From Chelatococcus albus (GTDB lineage Bacteria > Pseudomonadota > Alphaproteobacteria > Rhizobiales > Beijerinckiaceae), in NCBI RefSeq assembly GCF_030067675.1, contig NZ_JASJEV010000002.1, positions 356,576 through 420,575 on the forward strand: DNA of 64,000 nucleotides. The letters run 5' to 3'. The notes under the pieces are model-generated. The model had not been told where the DNA came from and ran no database searches. It saw nothing but the letters and a program-made list of their open reading frames with translations. A program made the position numbers and the translations under genes. How positions within the stretch are numbered: the first letter of the stretch is position 1; every line of letters begins with the position of its first letter. Of the stretch, positions 28,833 to 41,933 are shown piece by piece.

Positions 28833-30023
28833 TCAAGGCTGGGCGACGGACGTTCCGTCCGGCGCGAAATAGCTCGCCAGGACGTGCTTGTAGATTGCGG
28901 TCAGACGCCGGATGTCGGCGACGGCGGCCCGCTCGTCGACCTGGTGCATGGTCTGGCCGACGAGACCGAATTCCAGCACCGGGCAGTAATCCTTGATGAA
29001 GCGCGCATCGGATGTGCCGCCGGTCGTGGAGAGCGTCGGCCGGCGGCCCGTCGCCGCCTCGATCGCCGCGGCCGTCATGGCGACGAAGGGGCCGGGCTCG
29101 GTGACGAAGGCCGTGGCGTTCGTGGGCTCGAAGCGAAGGTCGTAGCGCAGGGCGCCGCCGGCTGCGGCGCCGACACGCCGCCGCAGCTCCGCCTCCAGGC
29201 TCTCGGGCGTCCAGATGTCGTTGAAGCGGATGTTGAAGGTCGCGCGCGCTTCCGCCGGGATGACGTTGGAGGCGGGATTCCCGACGTCGACGGTGGTCAC
29301 CTCCAGGTTCGACGGCGCGAAATGCGCGGTGCCGGCATCAAGCGGCTCGTCGATAAGGGCACCGAGCAGGCGCAACATGCCGGGGATCGGATTGTCTGCG
29401 AGATGCGGATAGGCAACGTGGCCCTGCTGGCCGTGCACGACGAGGCGGCCGGTGAGGGAGCCGCGTCGGCCGATCTTGATCATGTCGCCAAGGGCCAGCG
29501 GATTGGTCGGCTCGCCGAGAATGCAATGGTCGAAGCGCTCACCGCGAGCATGGGCCCATTCGAGGAGCTTCACCGTCCCGTTGATCGCCGGGCCCTCCTC
29601 GTCGCCGGTGATGAGGAAGCCGATCGAGCCGGGAAAGCCGGGGTTCTCCGCGATGAACTCGATCGCTGCCGCCACCGAGCAGGCGACGCCGCCCTTCATG
29701 TCGCAGGCGCCGCGGCCGTGCACCTCGCCGTCGTCGATGACGCCGCCGAAGGGATCGTGCTTCCAGCGCGCGATCTCCCCGGGCGGCACCACGTCCGTAT
29801 GCCCGGCAAAGACGAGGTGCGGCGCATCCGAACCGAACCGTGCATAGAGATTCTGGACATCCGGCGTGCCGGGGGCGGAGAAGGTCACGCGATGCACCGT
29901 GAATCCGGCCGCGCTCAGCACCTCGTCGAGCAGGGCGAGGGCGCCGCCCTCGGCCGGCGTCACGGAGGGGCAGCGGATGAGTGCCTGCGTCAGGGCGACG
30001 GGATCGACGACGGGATGGGTCAT
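28833..30023 (-). CDS. dapE: Succinyl-diaminopimelate desuccinylase
   Basis: 396 residues from [15 protein letters not shown]. Dinuclear zinc peptidase M20 fold: [11 protein letters not shown] (metal His and Asp), [10 protein letters not shown] (bridging Asp), ITGDEEGPA (catalytic Glu and metal ligand) and the C-terminal GGTSDARFI metal region. It removes succinate to give LL-diaminopimelate for lysine and peptidoglycan synthesis. dapD, the step that adds the succinyl group, lies 0.8 kb upstream on the same strand, with a PAS gene between them. Confidence 0.95.
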   Translation of the reverse strand: MTHPVVDPVALTQALIRCPSVTPAEGGALALLDEVLSAAGFTVHRVTFSAPGTPDVQNLYARFGSDAPHLVFAGHTDVVPPGEIARWKHDPFGGVIDDGEVHGRGACDMKGGVACSVAAAIEFIAENPGFPGSIGFLITGDEEGPAINGTVKLLEWAHARGERFDHCILGEPTNPLALGDMIKIGRRGSLTGRLVVHGQQGHVAYPHLADNPIPGMLRLLGALIDEPLDAGTAHFAPSNLEVTTVDVGNPASNVIPAEARATFNIRFNDIWTPESLEAELRRRVGAAAGGALRYDLRFEPTNATAFVTEPGPFVAMTAAAIEAATGRRPTLSTTGGTSDARFIKDYCPVLEFGLVGQTMHQVDERAAVADIRRLTAIYKHVLASYFAPDGTSVAQP

Positions 30024-30055
30024 GCGCCGCGTCATCGTCGACACGGGACGCCGCG

Positions 30056-30547
30056 TCAATAGATTCGCGCCTGGGGGGCGCCGCGATCAAGCGCGGGAGC
30101 CTGCTCCAGCAGCGACACGGCGCCGATGATCCGCGTCACTCGATCGCCGGTGAAGAGCGGCAAGAGCAGCCGCGTGTAGCGCAGATTGGGCGTGCCGGCG
30201 ATCGGCTGGTTCCGCAGCAACTCCGGCAGGCGGGTGTCGCACACGTTGCGATAGCCCGCGAGGCAAGAGCGCATGTGGCCGATGTGCAGGAGATCGGCAA
30301 AGCTCGTTCCGGTGAGGTCGCCGCTCACCCGCTCGAGGTCGGAGCCGAAATACTCGATGCGGAAGTCGCCGAAGCGCTGGCCCGGCCTGACGATGATGAG
30401 CTGGGGCGCGAGCCGGTCGAGCTCGGCCTCGTTGAGGCGGCGCGTGCCGGGGGCTCCCGCGCGGGTGATTGCCTTGCCCATGATGCGCAAGGCGGAAAAC
30501 GCGGGGTCCTCCTCATCGGATTGGACCGCGCGTGGGACGCACGACAT
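30056..30547 (-). CDS. PAS_5-family domain protein
   Basis: 163 residues. The pattern [36 protein letters not shown] and the final [19 protein letters not shown] fits the PAS_5 family (PF07310), small stand-alone sensor-like proteins abundant in Hyphomicrobiales. No output domain is fused. Its function and ligand are unknown. It starts in a region that is AT-rich for this genome and ends 32 bases before the dapE start, so it might be co-transcribed with dapE. Confidence 0.75.
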   Translation of the reverse strand: MSCVPRAVQSDEEDPAFSALRIMGKAITRAGAPGTRRLNEAELDRLAPQLIIVRPGQRFGDFRIEYFGSDLERVSGDLTGTSFADLLHIGHMRSCLAGYRNVCDTRLPELLRNQPIAGTPNLRYTRLLLPLFTGDRVTRIIGAVSLLEQAPALDRGAPQARIY

Positions 30548-30865
30548 ACGGGATCTCGGCGACGGGTCGACACTGCAGGGAAAATAGCGCGATCCCCGGG
30601 CCGCTTCAGCTAAACTAAAGTTTGCAGTATTATGGTAAGTTTGAAGGTATCATGATGTGTTTTTAGATCAATGATGCCAATACCTGAGCTTCTGATCGGA
30701 TAACGGTGGATCGGGTGCGGGAACTGCTGCGGGAATACGTCGTTCTATGGTTCTTCTCCATGCCTGCCTCGCTGCCGCCCGGGTGGAGCCGCGCCGTCGC
30801 GGGCGATGAGCCGCCCGCGTGGTCGGTTGCAGGGCCGCGCAGCGCGCCCGTTCCGGCTGACGCCG
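30548..30865. other. 318-base non-coding gap with AT-rich core
   Basis: No supported gene. The stretch 30608-30710 is distinctly AT-rich against the surrounding sequence and contains AAACTAAAGTTT (a short inverted repeat). It probably holds the promoter of the PAS_5 gene on the minus strand and the end of the dapD transcript. A 60-codon open frame at 30706-30888 looks like chance. Confidence 0.5.
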
Positions 30866-31708
<843 letters not shown>

Positions 31709-31876
31709 GGCGGTGCTCTCGACAAGGAAGGGCGAAATGAAGTCGGCGCGGGTTGTCCGCATTGGGCGGGATGGTGTCAAGCGGCGGGCTGCCCGCCGCC
31801 CGTTCCTCGGGCCGTACAGGGACGGGCGGGAAGATGGCCCGCGCGGGAAGAGCGACGGGCCGCGTCGCGGGCGACG

Positions 31877-33892
<2,016 letters not shown>

Positions 33893-33925
33893 CGGCCGGG
33901 AGTGTGCGGGAGGAGGGAGACGGTG

Positions 33926-34723
33926 TCAATCGCAGGGGGAGGTCTGTTCGGGGGGCGCCTTTCGCCACCGTCCCAGCCCATTGGCCCGCCGGAGGGTCCT
34001 GTACAGGGCGGCCCGCCCGATGACCTTAACGGTGCCCGCGAGCGCACGCAGGGCCGCCCGTCCCGACTGCGGACCGGCGAGCGCGGTTGCGAGCAGGCTC
34101 GGATGGATGCGGTCGAGATCATAGGGGCGCGTCACGGGCTGGTGGGCCGGGGGGCAGCGCTCCGGCTCGCAGAAGACGAGGATGTTCTGCCGGTACCACC
34201 ACTCCACCCGCTCGTCATGGAAGATCGCGGGCCTGATGCAGTCGACGGCGACATAGCCGTGCCGGGCGAAGAGGTCGGCCCAGTAGGACTGCCACCGCTC
34301 GTTCAGGTGATTGGTGCCGCCCTGGCCCGGCACTGCGGCCGAGAACAGAACGGCGGGTGCAGCCTTCGCGAGCAGGGCCACGAACTGCTCGGCGCAGCTC
34401 GATGGCAGATGCTCGGCGACTTCGAGCGAGCAGGCAAGGTCGAAGCGCCGCCCGAGGTCCGTGAGCCGCGTCAGATCGCGGGGCAGGAACCGCTCAGCAG
34501 GGATCCTGAGCAGTTGGCGCGCGACATAGTCGCCGTCAACGCCGAGATAGTCGTCCACGCCGCAGCGCGCGAAGGCAGCAAGCCATCCGCCGACGCCGCA
34601 GCCGACATCGACGACCGACCGGCTCGGAATGAGCGAGAGCACCAGAGGCACGACGACATCGGCCGAAGTCGCCGATCCGGCCTGCTGGCCTGCAAAGAAC
34701 TCCTCCGAGTACAGCTGAGCCAT
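33926..34723 (-). CDS. SAM-dependent class I methyltransferase
   Basis: 265 residues from MAQLYSEEFFAGQQAGS. The SAM-binding motif I is VVDVGCGVGGWLAAF near residue 40, acidic motif II is LGVDGDYV, and LACSLEVAEHLP is motif IV. This arrangement is that of Methyltransf_23/11 enzymes often linked to glycan or small-molecule modification. The tail after about residue 200 is basic. Substrate unknown. A thioredoxin-like gene lies upstream and thiC's riboswitch region just downstream. Confidence 0.8.
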   Translation of the reverse strand: MAQLYSEEFFAGQQAGSATSADVVVPLVLSLIPSRSVVDVGCGVGGWLAAFARCGVDDYLGVDGDYVARQLLRIPAERFLPRDLTRLTDLGRRFDLACSLEVAEHLPSSCAEQFVALLAKAAPAVLFSAAVPGQGGTNHLNERWQSYWADLFARHGYVAVDCIRPAIFHDERVEWWYRQNILVFCEPERCPPAHQPVTRPYDLDRIHPSLLATALAGPQSGRAALRALAGTVKVIGRAALYRTLRRANGLGRWRKAPPEQTSPCD

Positions 34724-34860
34724 GGCCCGCCCCCACCCCCGACAAGCAGCACGCCGCGCGGCGAACCATCTCAGCGCGCCGCCGATCGGCGCGCAATCAC
34801 CCATGTCCATATGGATTATGCGCTGCGCCGCCCGGTCCCGCCGAGGCGCGCCCCTCCCGC

Positions 34861-35418
34861 TCAGGCGGCGGGCTTCCACTTGATCGAGCAACCCATCGAC
34901 GGAACCTGGTCGGCGGGGGCGGAGCCGGTCGCAGCCACGGCGCGCATGGCTTCGAGCAGCTCGCGCCGCGCGCCCTCCGGCGGCGGGGTGGTGCGTCCCT
35001 CGTCGAGCCGCCCGCGGTACTTCAGCTTGCGGTTGGCGTCGTAGCCGAAGAAGTCGGGCGTGCAGACGGCACCATAGGCCCGCGCCGCGCTCTGATCCTC
35101 GTCGTGGAGATAGGGGAAGGGGAAATCGTGCATCCGGGCGAAGCGCTGCATGTTGCCGAAGGAATCCTCCGGATAGGCCTGAGCATCGTTCGAGCAGATG
35201 GCGGCGAAGCCGAAGCCTTCCGCCATCAATGTGCGCGCGTCGGCGACCAGGCGGTCGATGACGGCTCTGACATAGGGGCAATGGTTGCAGATGAAGACGA
35301 TCACCGTGCCCTTCTCTCCCGCCACGTCGGCAAGCGCATAGGTCCTGCCGTCGGTGCCGGGCAGGCGGAAGTCTGGGGCGGGTGTGTCGAGGACGACCGG
35401 CGGGGGTGAGGTAGCCAT
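34861..35418 (-). CDS. Thioredoxin-family / AhpC-TSA-like protein
   Basis: 185 residues. Start MATSPPPVVLDTPAPDFRLPG is the peroxiredoxin-like strand-helix entry. The redox motif is CNHCPYV (CxxC near residue 44), as in bacterial thioredoxin-fold proteins annotated as peroxiredoxin-like. AVCTPDFFGYDANRKLKYRG holds a further Cys and the cis-Pro loop. No signal peptide, so cytoplasmic. Likely a thiol oxidoreductase; partner unknown. Confidence 0.82.
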   Translation of the reverse strand: MATSPPPVVLDTPAPDFRLPGTDGRTYALADVAGEKGTVIVFICNHCPYVRAVIDRLVADARTLMAEGFGFAAICSNDAQAYPEDSFGNMQRFARMHDFPFPYLHDEDQSAARAYGAVCTPDFFGYDANRKLKYRGRLDEGRTTPPPEGARRELLEAMRAVAATGSAPADQVPSMGCSIKWKPAA

Positions 35419-35662
35419 GGCCTTTGCCTCCGATGCCGCTGGCGGCAAGGATAGCCCCTGTCGGCGCCGGCGGGGACCCCTCGCCGCCTGCGGGTGCAAG
35501 GCCGCGCACGCGGGCGGCGCGTCGTCGAGCGTGGCCATTGCGCGCGGCCGGTTGCCGCGTACCATGACGAGCCGCGTTCGGTTGTTCTGGCCGGCCGCCG
35601 CGGATGCGGCGCCCGTGAACCTGGCCGTGCCGGGAGACCGGCGGCAGCGAGGGAGGAGGCCG

Positions 35663-36532
35663 ATGGGGCGTGTCAGCCGGATCGCGTTCGCCTTCGCCAT
35701 CGTGCTCGCGGCTGCGCTCGTCGGCGCGTCGACGTCCTCCGCTGCGTCCTCCGCTGCGTCCTGCCGCGCTGAGAGCTTCGACGTATGGCTCGACGACTTT
35801 CGCGAGGAGGCCGCAGCGCAAGGGATCTCGCGGCGCGCCATCAGCGCCGCGCTCACCGGCATCGCCTATGACGCCGAGGTCGTGGCGCGCGACCGCGCCC
35901 AGGGCGTCTTCAAGCAGAGCTTTGCCCAGTTCGCCGGCCGAATGATCTCGCCTTACCGCGTGCAGAAGGGCGCGAGCCTCTTGCAGCGGCATGCGGCCGT
36001 GCTCGACCAGGTCGAGCGGCGTTTCGGCGTGCCGGCTCCGGTCGTCGTCGCCATCTGGGGGCTCGAGACCGATTTCGGCGCCAATCGCGGCAATGTGCCG
36101 ACGCTGACCGCGCTCGCCTCGCTCGCCTACGACTGTCGGCGCTCGGCCATGTTCACGAACGAGCTCCTGGACGCCCTGCGCGTTGTCGATCGCGGTGACC
36201 TGTCGCCCGCCGAGATGCGCGGGGCCTGGCACGGCGAACTCGGGCAGACGCAGTTTCTGCCCTCGTCCTACGTACGCTTCGCCGTCGATTTCGATGGCGA
36301 CGGCCGGGCGGATCTCATCCGCAGCGCGCCCGACGTGTTCGCCTCCACCGCCAATTACCTCAAGGGCTACGGCTGGCGCCGCGGCGAGGCCTGGGACGAG
36401 GGCACGGCGAATTTCGAGGTGATCCGGCAGTGGAACAGGTCGGCGGTCTATGCCCGCACCGTCGCCGCATTCGCCGCGCGGCTCGCCGACGGGCGGACGG
36501 CGGAGAGGGACGGCAAGCGGCGCCTGCCCTGA
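35663..36532 (+). CDS. Lytic murein transglycosylase (MltB family)
   Basis: 289 residues with a strong GGGAGGAGG site before the ATG. Sec signal peptide (about 1-28; FAFAIVLAAALVGAS). The catalytic Glu is in IWGLETDFGANRG near residue 137, and GELGQTQFLPSSYVRFAVD is the second family motif. It cleaves peptidoglycan glycan strands to 1,6-anhydromuropeptides in the periplasm. No lipobox is clear and there is no C-terminal peptidoglycan-binding domain, so it is the short MltB type. The upstream 244-base gap shows no other feature. Confidence 0.9.
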   Translation: MGRVSRIAFAFAIVLAAALVGASTSSAASSAASCRAESFDVWLDDFREEAAAQGISRRAISAALTGIAYDAEVVARDRAQGVFKQSFAQFAGRMISPYRVQKGASLLQRHAAVLDQVERRFGVPAPVVVAIWGLETDFGANRGNVPTLTALASLAYDCRRSAMFTNELLDALRVVDRGDLSPAEMRGAWHGELGQTQFLPSSYVRFAVDFDGDGRADLIRSAPDVFASTANYLKGYGWRRGEAWDEGTANFEVIRQWNRSAVYARTVAAFAARLADGRTAERDGKRRLP

Positions 36533-36575
36533 CCTCCGCCGCAATACCCGGGGCCCGCCTGCCGCCCGTGTCCGT

Positions 36576-37301
36576 TCAACCCGGCAGGGATCGTGCCAGG
36601 AAGTCGGCGAGATCGGTCGTCATGTACTCGACGTAGGGGGCCTTGATCGGGGCCTGCTCATGGGCTTCGCGGAACGGATCGGCTGTCTTCGGCAGCACGA
36701 GCACCGTCGTCATGCCGAGGGCATGCGGCACGATAAGGTTCTTGGCGAGGTCCTCGAACATGGCGGCGGCCGCCGGATCGACCCTGTGCTTGTCGAGGAA
36801 GCGCTCGTAGGCCGGCGGCTCGGGCTTCGGCACGAAGCCCGAGTCGGCGATGTCGAACACGTCCTCGAAATGATCGCGGATGCCGAGCTTGCGCGCCACC
36901 GCCTCGGCATGGCCGCGCGATCCGTTCGTCAGAATGAGCTTGCGCCCCGGCAGGCGGCCGATCGCCTCGCCGAGGGGCGGGTTCGGATGCAGGCCCGAGT
37001 AGTCGATCTGGTGCGCGAAATCGAGGAAGGCCTGCGGGTCGATGCCCTGCTCCTCCATCAGGCCCTTCAGGGTCGTGCCGTAGCGCCCGTAATAGTATTT
37101 CTGCAGGGCGCGGGAGGAGAGGCCGTCGAGGCCGAAGAAGTCGGCGAGGAAGAGCGTGATGCGCTCATCCACCTGCGGCCAGAGTTTCGCCTCGTGCGGA
37201 TAGAGGGTGTTGTCGAGGTCGAAGATCCAGGTATCGACATGAGCGAAACCGCGCTTCGACAAGGTGTCCGCTTCGGTCGGCGGATTGACGATTTTGTTCA
37301 T
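36576..37301 (-). CDS. Pyrimidine 5'-nucleotidase (HAD superfamily)
   Basis: 241 residues from MNKIVNPPTEADTL. HAD motif I is FDLDNTLYPH near residue 30, motif II is LTNGSRGHAE, motif III PKPEPPAYERF, and motif IV MFEDLAKN. The sequence type is that of the SDT1/PyrNI-like pyrimidine 5'-nucleotidases conserved upstream of argB in Hyphomicrobiales. It dephosphorylates UMP/CMP or related nucleotides; precise substrate here is inferred from family only. Confidence 0.88.
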   Translation of the reverse strand: MNKIVNPPTEADTLSKRGFAHVDTWIFDLDNTLYPHEAKLWPQVDERITLFLADFFGLDGLSSRALQKYYYGRYGTTLKGLMEEQGIDPQAFLDFAHQIDYSGLHPNPPLGEAIGRLPGRKLILTNGSRGHAEAVARKLGIRDHFEDVFDIADSGFVPKPEPPAYERFLDKHRVDPAAAAMFEDLAKNLIVPHALGMTTVLVLPKTADPFREAHEQAPIKAPYVEYMTTDLADFLARSLPG

Positions 37302-37474
37302 TATGACCTCCGCTCTCATGACGGAGAGGGAGCGAGGACATGGGGTCTGAAAAGGCCCTCCGCAAGTCCCCGGTCGATCATCGCTCCGTGATCGGCCCCC
37401 CGGGGTTCGAGGCTGCCACGGCCAAGGTTAACGGCTCCTTGCGGCCCGGCTGCGGCGGTCGCCGGCGGCCGCCG

Positions 37475-37804
37475 TCAATGGGCGACGGAGCGCGAAAAGA
37501 CGTTCACGATCACGACACCGGCGATGATGAGGCCGAGGCCCAGCCACGCAGCGGCATCCAGCGTCTGGCGGAAGCAGAGGTAGCCGACGAGCGCGATGAG
37601 CACGATGCCCACGCCGCTCCAGATGGCATAGGCGATGCCGACAGGGATCGTGCGCAGCGTCAGCGACAGGCAGTAGAAGGCGATGCCGTAGCCCACTGCC
37701 GTCACCAGCGACGGCAGCGGCCTGGTGAAGCCTTCGGAAGCTTTCAGGGAGGACGTGGCGATGACCTCGCTGACGATGGCGATGGCGAGGAAGAGGTAGT
37801 TCAT
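37475..37804 (-). CDS. SMR-family multidrug efflux protein
   Basis: 109 residues with four membrane helices. The start MNYLFLAIAIVSEVIATSSLKAS contains the essential membrane Glu (SEVIATS, residue 13) of EmrE-like pumps. AYAIWSGVGIVLI is the family's helix-3 motif. It works as an antiparallel dimer and exchanges protons for cationic drugs such as quaternary amines. It is 45 bases upstream-side of argB's end and probably independent. Confidence 0.9.
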   Translation of the reverse strand: MNYLFLAIAIVSEVIATSSLKASEGFTRPLPSLVTAVGYGIAFYCLSLTLRTIPVGIAYAIWSGVGIVLIALVGYLCFRQTLDAAAWLGLGLIIAGVVIVNVFSRSVAH

Positions 37805-37849
37805 CGGGCGCTCACTCCACCGTGCCTGGATGCCGCGCCGGCGGCGCCT

Positions 37850-38740
37850 TCAGCGTGTGATCAGCGTGCCGGCGCCGTGATCGGTATAGAGCTCGAGCAA
37901 CACCGAATGCGGCACCTTTCCGTCAAGGATGACGACGCCCTCGACGCCCTGCTCGAGCGCGTAGATGCAGGTCTCGACCTTCGGGATCATGCCGCCCGTG
38001 ATCGTGCCGTCGGCGATCAGGCGGCGGCACTCGTCGACGGTGAGTTCCGGCAGAAGGTTCTTGTCCTTGTCGAGGACGCCCGGCACGTCGGTGAGCAGGA
38101 GCAGGCGCTTTGCCCGCATCGCCCCGGCGATGGCGCCGGCAAAGGTGTCGGCATTGACGTTGTAGGTGGCGCCGTCGTGGCCGACGGCAACCGGCGCGAG
38201 CACGGGAATGAGCTCGGCCTTGAGCACCGCGTCGAGCACCGTGCGATCGACACGCTCCGGCTCGCCGACGAAGCCGAGGTCGACGACCTTCTCGATGTTG
38301 GAATCGGGGTCGACGACGGTGCGCGTCACCTTGGTGGCGGTCACCATGTTGCCGTCCTTGCCGCACAGGCCGATGGCCTTGCCGCCCTCCGCCGCGATGG
38401 TGCCGACGATCTGCTTGTTGATGGAGCCGGCGAGCACCATCTCGACGATCTCCACGGTCGCCTTGTCCGTGATCCTGAGGCCGGCCGCGAACTCCGACCT
38501 GATGCCCAGCTTTCCGAGCATGTTGCCGATCTGCGGGCCGCCGCCGTGCACGACGATGGGCTTCACGCCGGACTGTTCGAGGAGCACCACGTCCTCGGCG
38601 AAATCCTCGGCCGCCGCCGGGTCCCCCATGGCATGGCCGCCATACTTGATGACGACGATCTCCTGATCGTAGCGCTGCATGTGCGGCAACGCCTGCACGA
38701 GGATCTCGGCCTGGGTGTGCACGTCGGGAAGGTCGGTCAT
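37850..38740 (-). CDS. argB: Acetylglutamate kinase
   Basis: 296 residues. It phosphorylates N-acetylglutamate, the second and usually feedback-controlled step of arginine synthesis. Motifs: [10 protein letters not shown] (ATP site Lys, near residue 31), [12 protein letters not shown] (Gly-rich loop) and the C-terminal [14 protein letters not shown]. The N-terminal extension with [10 protein letters not shown] is typical of arginine-sensitive enzymes. The upstream engB-type cluster lies beyond a repeat-like segment. Confidence 0.96.
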   Translation of the reverse strand: MTDLPDVHTQAEILVQALPHMQRYDQEIVVIKYGGHAMGDPAAAEDFAEDVVLLEQSGVKPIVVHGGGPQIGNMLGKLGIRSEFAAGLRITDKATVEIVEMVLAGSINKQIVGTIAAEGGKAIGLCGKDGNMVTATKVTRTVVDPDSNIEKVVDLGFVGEPERVDRTVLDAVLKAELIPVLAPVAVGHDGATYNVNADTFAGAIAGAMRAKRLLLLTDVPGVLDKDKNLLPELTVDECRRLIADGTITGGMIPKVETCIYALEQGVEGVVILDGKVPHSVLLELYTDHGAGTLITR

Positions 38741-38823
38741 GGCGGATCCGGTCCTGATGGATCGATGACTGGGAGATCGTCGCGGGCGATCGAGGAGGCG
38801 GGATGCCGAAAAGGGCGGCGCCC

Positions 38824-38862
38824 TTCTAGAGCATTTTCTCAGCGAGTGGAATCCGTCGGCCC
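38824..38862. repeat. Fragment resembling a Hyphomicrobiales intergenic repeat
   Basis: The string TCTAGAGCATTTTC followed by AGCGAGTGGAATCCG resembles the start of a short palindromic repeat that is scattered through intergenic regions of many Hyphomicrobiales genomes. Only the left half seems present here, between argB and the DUF423 gene. This is from memory of the motif, and no second copy was noticed in the window. Confidence 0.4.
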
Positions 38863-38912
38863 CGCCGGGGCCTGATCCGGCCTGTCCCCTGCGGCCGCCC
38901 TCTCCTCGCCGC

Positions 38913-39278
38913 TCAAAGGCGGGTCCGGATGAGCGAGGAGGCGCCGATGGCGGCCCAGCCGAGCATCAGCGTGAAGCCGCCCGTGGGCGCGGCCATGGGA
39001 AAGAGCGGGAGGCCGACGAGCGCGCGGAGCGCGAGATCGCCGCTGAACAGGCCGACGCCCAGGGCGATGAAGCAGCCGCCGGCGCGCAGCAGGCCGGCAT
39101 GGCCGACCCAGGCCCTCGCCACCGCCGGCAGGGCGACGAGCAGCGGCCCGTGGAACAGGAGGAAGTTCGCGGCGGTGCCGAGCGAGCCCGATCCGGCGAC
39201 GTGGGCGCTCGCGGCCGCGGCGGCGACGCCCCAGAAACCGAACAGAGCGCCGAGAGCGATGAACAGGCGATCGGTCAT
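38913..39278 (-). CDS. DUF423 family membrane protein
   Basis: 121 residues with four predicted membrane helices (about 5-25, 37-55, 65-83, 93-113). The opening [26 protein letters not shown] and the [16 protein letters not shown] segment are typical of DUF423 (YwdK-like) proteins. Function unknown. Its start overlaps the stop of engB by four bases, so it is translated from the same message. Confidence 0.85.
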   Translation of the reverse strand: MTDRLFIALGALFGFWGVAAAAASAHVAGSGSLGTAANFLLFHGPLLVALPAVARAWVGHAGLLRAGGCFIALGVGLFSGDLALRALVGLPLFPMAAPTGGFTLMLGWAAIGASSLIRTRL

Positions 39279-39973
39279 GAGGGCGTCCCGGATGGGTCGG
39301 GAGCTGTGCTGCTGCGTTCGGCGAGCAGGCGCGCCACCGCCGCGCGCAGCTCGGCGATGCCGGCGCCGGTACGGCTCGATGTCGGCAGGATGTCCGGGAA
39401 GGCCGCGGGACGCTTGGCGATGGCCGAGCGTGTGGCGGCGATGCGCCCCTCGGCCTCGCTCTGTCTCAGCTCGTCTACCTTGGTGAGGATGATCTGGTAG
39501 GAGACCGCCGCCTTGTCGAGCGTCTCGAGCACCCGGGCGTCGGTGTCCTTCAGGCCATGGCGGGAGTCGACGAGCACGTAGACTCGCGCGAGATTGGCAC
39601 GGCCGCGCAGATAGGCGTGGATCAGGTCCGTCCAGGCGGCGACCTTTTCCTTGCCGACCGCGGCAAAGCCGTAGCCCGGCATGTCCACGAGGGTGAAGGC
39701 GAGCGGGCTGCCCGCCCGCCCGATGCGGAAGAAATTGAGTTCCTGCGTGCGCCCCGGCGTGTGCGACGTGCGGGCCAGCGTCCTGCGCCCGGTCAAGGCG
39801 TTGACGAGGCTCGACTTGCCGACGTTGGAGCGTCCGGCGAAGGCGATTTCCACGCCGGTCATGGGCGGCAGGCCGCCCAGGGAGGCGGCCGCCCAGTAGA
39901 ACCCGGCCTCTCCGGCGAAGAGTTTCCGGCCGATCTCGAGGAAGGGATCGTCGATGGTGGCGGCGTCGCTCAT
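39275..39973 (-). CDS. engB: Ribosome biogenesis GTPase (YihA/YsxC)
   Basis: 232 residues from [15 protein letters not shown]. GTPase motifs: G1 [10 protein letters not shown]3 DMPGYGFA, G4 TKVDEL and a C-terminal TSSRTGAGI (G5). EngB acts in late assembly of the 50S subunit. It belongs to the conserved minus-strand cluster rpmH-rnpA-yidC-engB-(DUF423)-argB. A terminator at 40056-40088 lies between yidC and engB, so engB needs its own promoter. Confidence 0.95.
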   Translation of the reverse strand: MSDAATIDDPFLEIGRKLFAGEAGFYWAAASLGGLPPMTGVEIAFAGRSNVGKSSLVNALTGRRTLARTSHTPGRTQELNFFRIGRAGSPLAFTLVDMPGYGFAAVGKEKVAAWTDLIHAYLRGRANLARVYVLVDSRHGLKDTDARVLETLDKAAVSYQIILTKVDELRQSEAEGRIAATRSAIAKRPAAFPDILPTSSRTGAGIAELRAAVARLLAERSSTAPDPSGTPS

Positions 39974-40055
39974 GGTCCTGCGCTTATCGGGCCTTCGTGC
40001 CCGTTCTTCAAGGCTCAGCCGCGCGTGGTGCGGCAGGATGCAAGAAGGAGAGTGC

Positions 40056-40088
40056 AAGAAAAGAGCCCGGCGCGCCGGCGCCGGGCTC
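40056..40088 (-). terminator. Terminator of the rpmH-rnpA-yidC operon
   Basis: GAGCCCGGCGC and GCGCCGGGCTC form a perfect 11-bp stem with a four-base loop. On the minus strand it is followed by TTTTCTT. It begins about 30 bases after the yidC stop codon. Confidence 0.85.
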
Positions 40089-40118
40089 CGTGGACATGCC
40101 GCTCCGTCGCGGCTGCGT

Positions 40119-41933
40119 TCAGGCCTGCGCCTTCCTGGCGAACATGGCGCGAAGGTTGTCCCACAGTTCAATCTTGACGCCGTTCCGCCGCATGATGAAG
40201 CCCTGCTGCAGGACGGAGAGCAGGTTGTTCCAGGACCAGTAGATGACAAGCCCCGCCGGGAACGACGCCAGCATGAAGGTGAAGATGAGCGGCATCCAGG
40301 CGAACATGGTCTTCTGGACCGGGTCCGTCGGCTCCGGGTTCATCTTCATCTGCACGAACATCGTGAAGCCCATGATGATCGGCCAGACGCCGAGCATGAG
40401 GAAGGGGCCGATGACCGGCAGCGCCCCCGGGTTCCAGGGAATGAGCCCGAAGAGGTTGAAGATCGTCGTCGGATCGGGGGCGGCGAGGTCCTTGATCCAG
40501 CCGAAGAAGGGCGCGTGGCGCATCTCGATGGTGACGAAGAGCACCTTGTAGAGCGCGAAGAACACCGGGATCTGGATCAGGATCGGCCAGCAGCCGGCGA
40601 GGGGATTGATCTTCTCCTTCTTGTAGAGCTCCATCAGAGCCTGCTGCTGCTTCATCTTGTCGTCGGCATAGCGATCCCGGATCGCCATCATCTCCGGCTG
40701 CACGGCCTTCATCTTGGCCATGGAGACGTAGGAGCGGTTGGCGAGCGGGAAGAAGGCGCCCTTGATGAGCACCGTCGCGATGAGGATCGCCACACCGAAA
40801 TTGCCGAAGAACTTGTAGATGAAGTCGATCAGCTTGAAGAGCGGCTTGGTGATGAAGTAGAACCAGCCCCAGTCGATCAGCAGATCGAAGCGCTTGATGC
40901 CGAGGGTCCGCTCGTAGCCGTCGATGGCCGCGACTTCCTTGGCCCCGGCGAAGAGGCGCGTCGTAGCCTCGGCGCTCGCGCCGGGCGCCACAGTCCGGGC
41001 GTCGCCCAGGATGTCGGACTGGTAGATCTTGCCCGCCGCACCCTGCGTCACCGTGAACCGGCCCTTGTAGGGCGTGGCCTGGTCGGGAATCACGGCGGTC
41101 GCCCAGTACTTGTCGGTGATGCCGACGAAACCGCCCGTCGCGCCGTCGTAGACCTGGCCGCGCACGTTGCCGTTGAGCACCGGGTCCTTGTCGAGGCTGT
41201 CGTACTTCACCTCCTGCAGGCCCTTGTCGCCGAGGACGCCGACGAGGCCTTCGTGCAGGATGTAGAAGCCCTGGGTCGCCGGCTTGCCGTAGCGCGAGAC
41301 GAGACCGTAGGGGTGCAGCGTGACCGGCTGGGAACCCTTGTTCTCGACCATGTCCTTGACGGTGAACATGGCGTTGTCGTCGACGCTGACGACACGCCTG
41401 AAGACGAGACCCTGGCCGTTGTCCCAGGTGAGCGTCACGGGCTTCGCCGGCGTCAGGCGGTCGCTGTCGGCCTTCCACTCGGTGGCGATGCCGGGCAGGG
41501 CAGCCGCAGCGCCGCCGACCCAGCCGAACTCGGCATAGTAGGGATGCGCGCTGCCGACGGGCGACAGGAGCACGATATTCGGGCTCCTGGGGTCGACGGT
41601 CTCGTGGTAGCCCTTGAGCGACACGTCGTCGATGCGGGCGCCGCGCACGGTGAGCGAGCCGGCGACCTTCGGCGTGTCTATGACGATGCGGGGGCCCTTG
41701 GCGAGAGCGGCCTCGCGCGTCTCGACCGCCGGTGCGGCGCCGGCGGTCGGTGCGCCGGACTGGCCGGGCGCGGGGGGCGTGCCGCCGGGCTGGACCGGGG
41801 CGGTCTGCTGCTCCTGCCGTGCCGTCTGCCGCTGCTTCTCCATCTGCGGCACGCCGTAGAAGTAGTTCCAGCCGATCAGGACGGCGACGGACAGCGCGAT
41901 CGCCAGAAGCAGGTTCTTGTTTTCGCCGGTCAT
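40119..41933 (-). CDS. yidC: Membrane protein insertase YidC
   Basis: 604 residues. One N-terminal helix ([19 protein letters not shown]), a Pro/Ala/Gln-rich linker, a large periplasmic beta domain (about 70-370), then the conserved five-helix core from about 365: [22 protein letters not shown] (in pieces) with the hydrophilic-groove Arg-containing segment [16 protein letters not shown] and [15 protein letters not shown]. It inserts proteins into the inner membrane alone or with SecYEG. Its ATG overlaps the rnpA stop (ATGA), so translation is coupled. Confidence 0.97.
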   Translation of the reverse strand: MTGENKNLLLAIALSVAVLIGWNYFYGVPQMEKQRQTARQEQQTAPVQPGGTPPAPGQSGAPTAGAAPAVETREAALAKGPRIVIDTPKVAGSLTVRGARIDDVSLKGYHETVDPRSPNIVLLSPVGSAHPYYAEFGWVGGAAAALPGIATEWKADSDRLTPAKPVTLTWDNGQGLVFRRVVSVDDNAMFTVKDMVENKGSQPVTLHPYGLVSRYGKPATQGFYILHEGLVGVLGDKGLQEVKYDSLDKDPVLNGNVRGQVYDGATGGFVGITDKYWATAVIPDQATPYKGRFTVTQGAAGKIYQSDILGDARTVAPGASAEATTRLFAGAKEVAAIDGYERTLGIKRFDLLIDWGWFYFITKPLFKLIDFIYKFFGNFGVAILIATVLIKGAFFPLANRSYVSMAKMKAVQPEMMAIRDRYADDKMKQQQALMELYKKEKINPLAGCWPILIQIPVFFALYKVLFVTIEMRHAPFFGWIKDLAAPDPTTIFNLFGLIPWNPGALPVIGPFLMLGVWPIIMGFTMFVQMKMNPEPTDPVQKTMFAWMPLIFTFMLASFPAGLVIYWSWNNLLSVLQQGFIMRRNGVKIELWDNLRAMFARKAQA

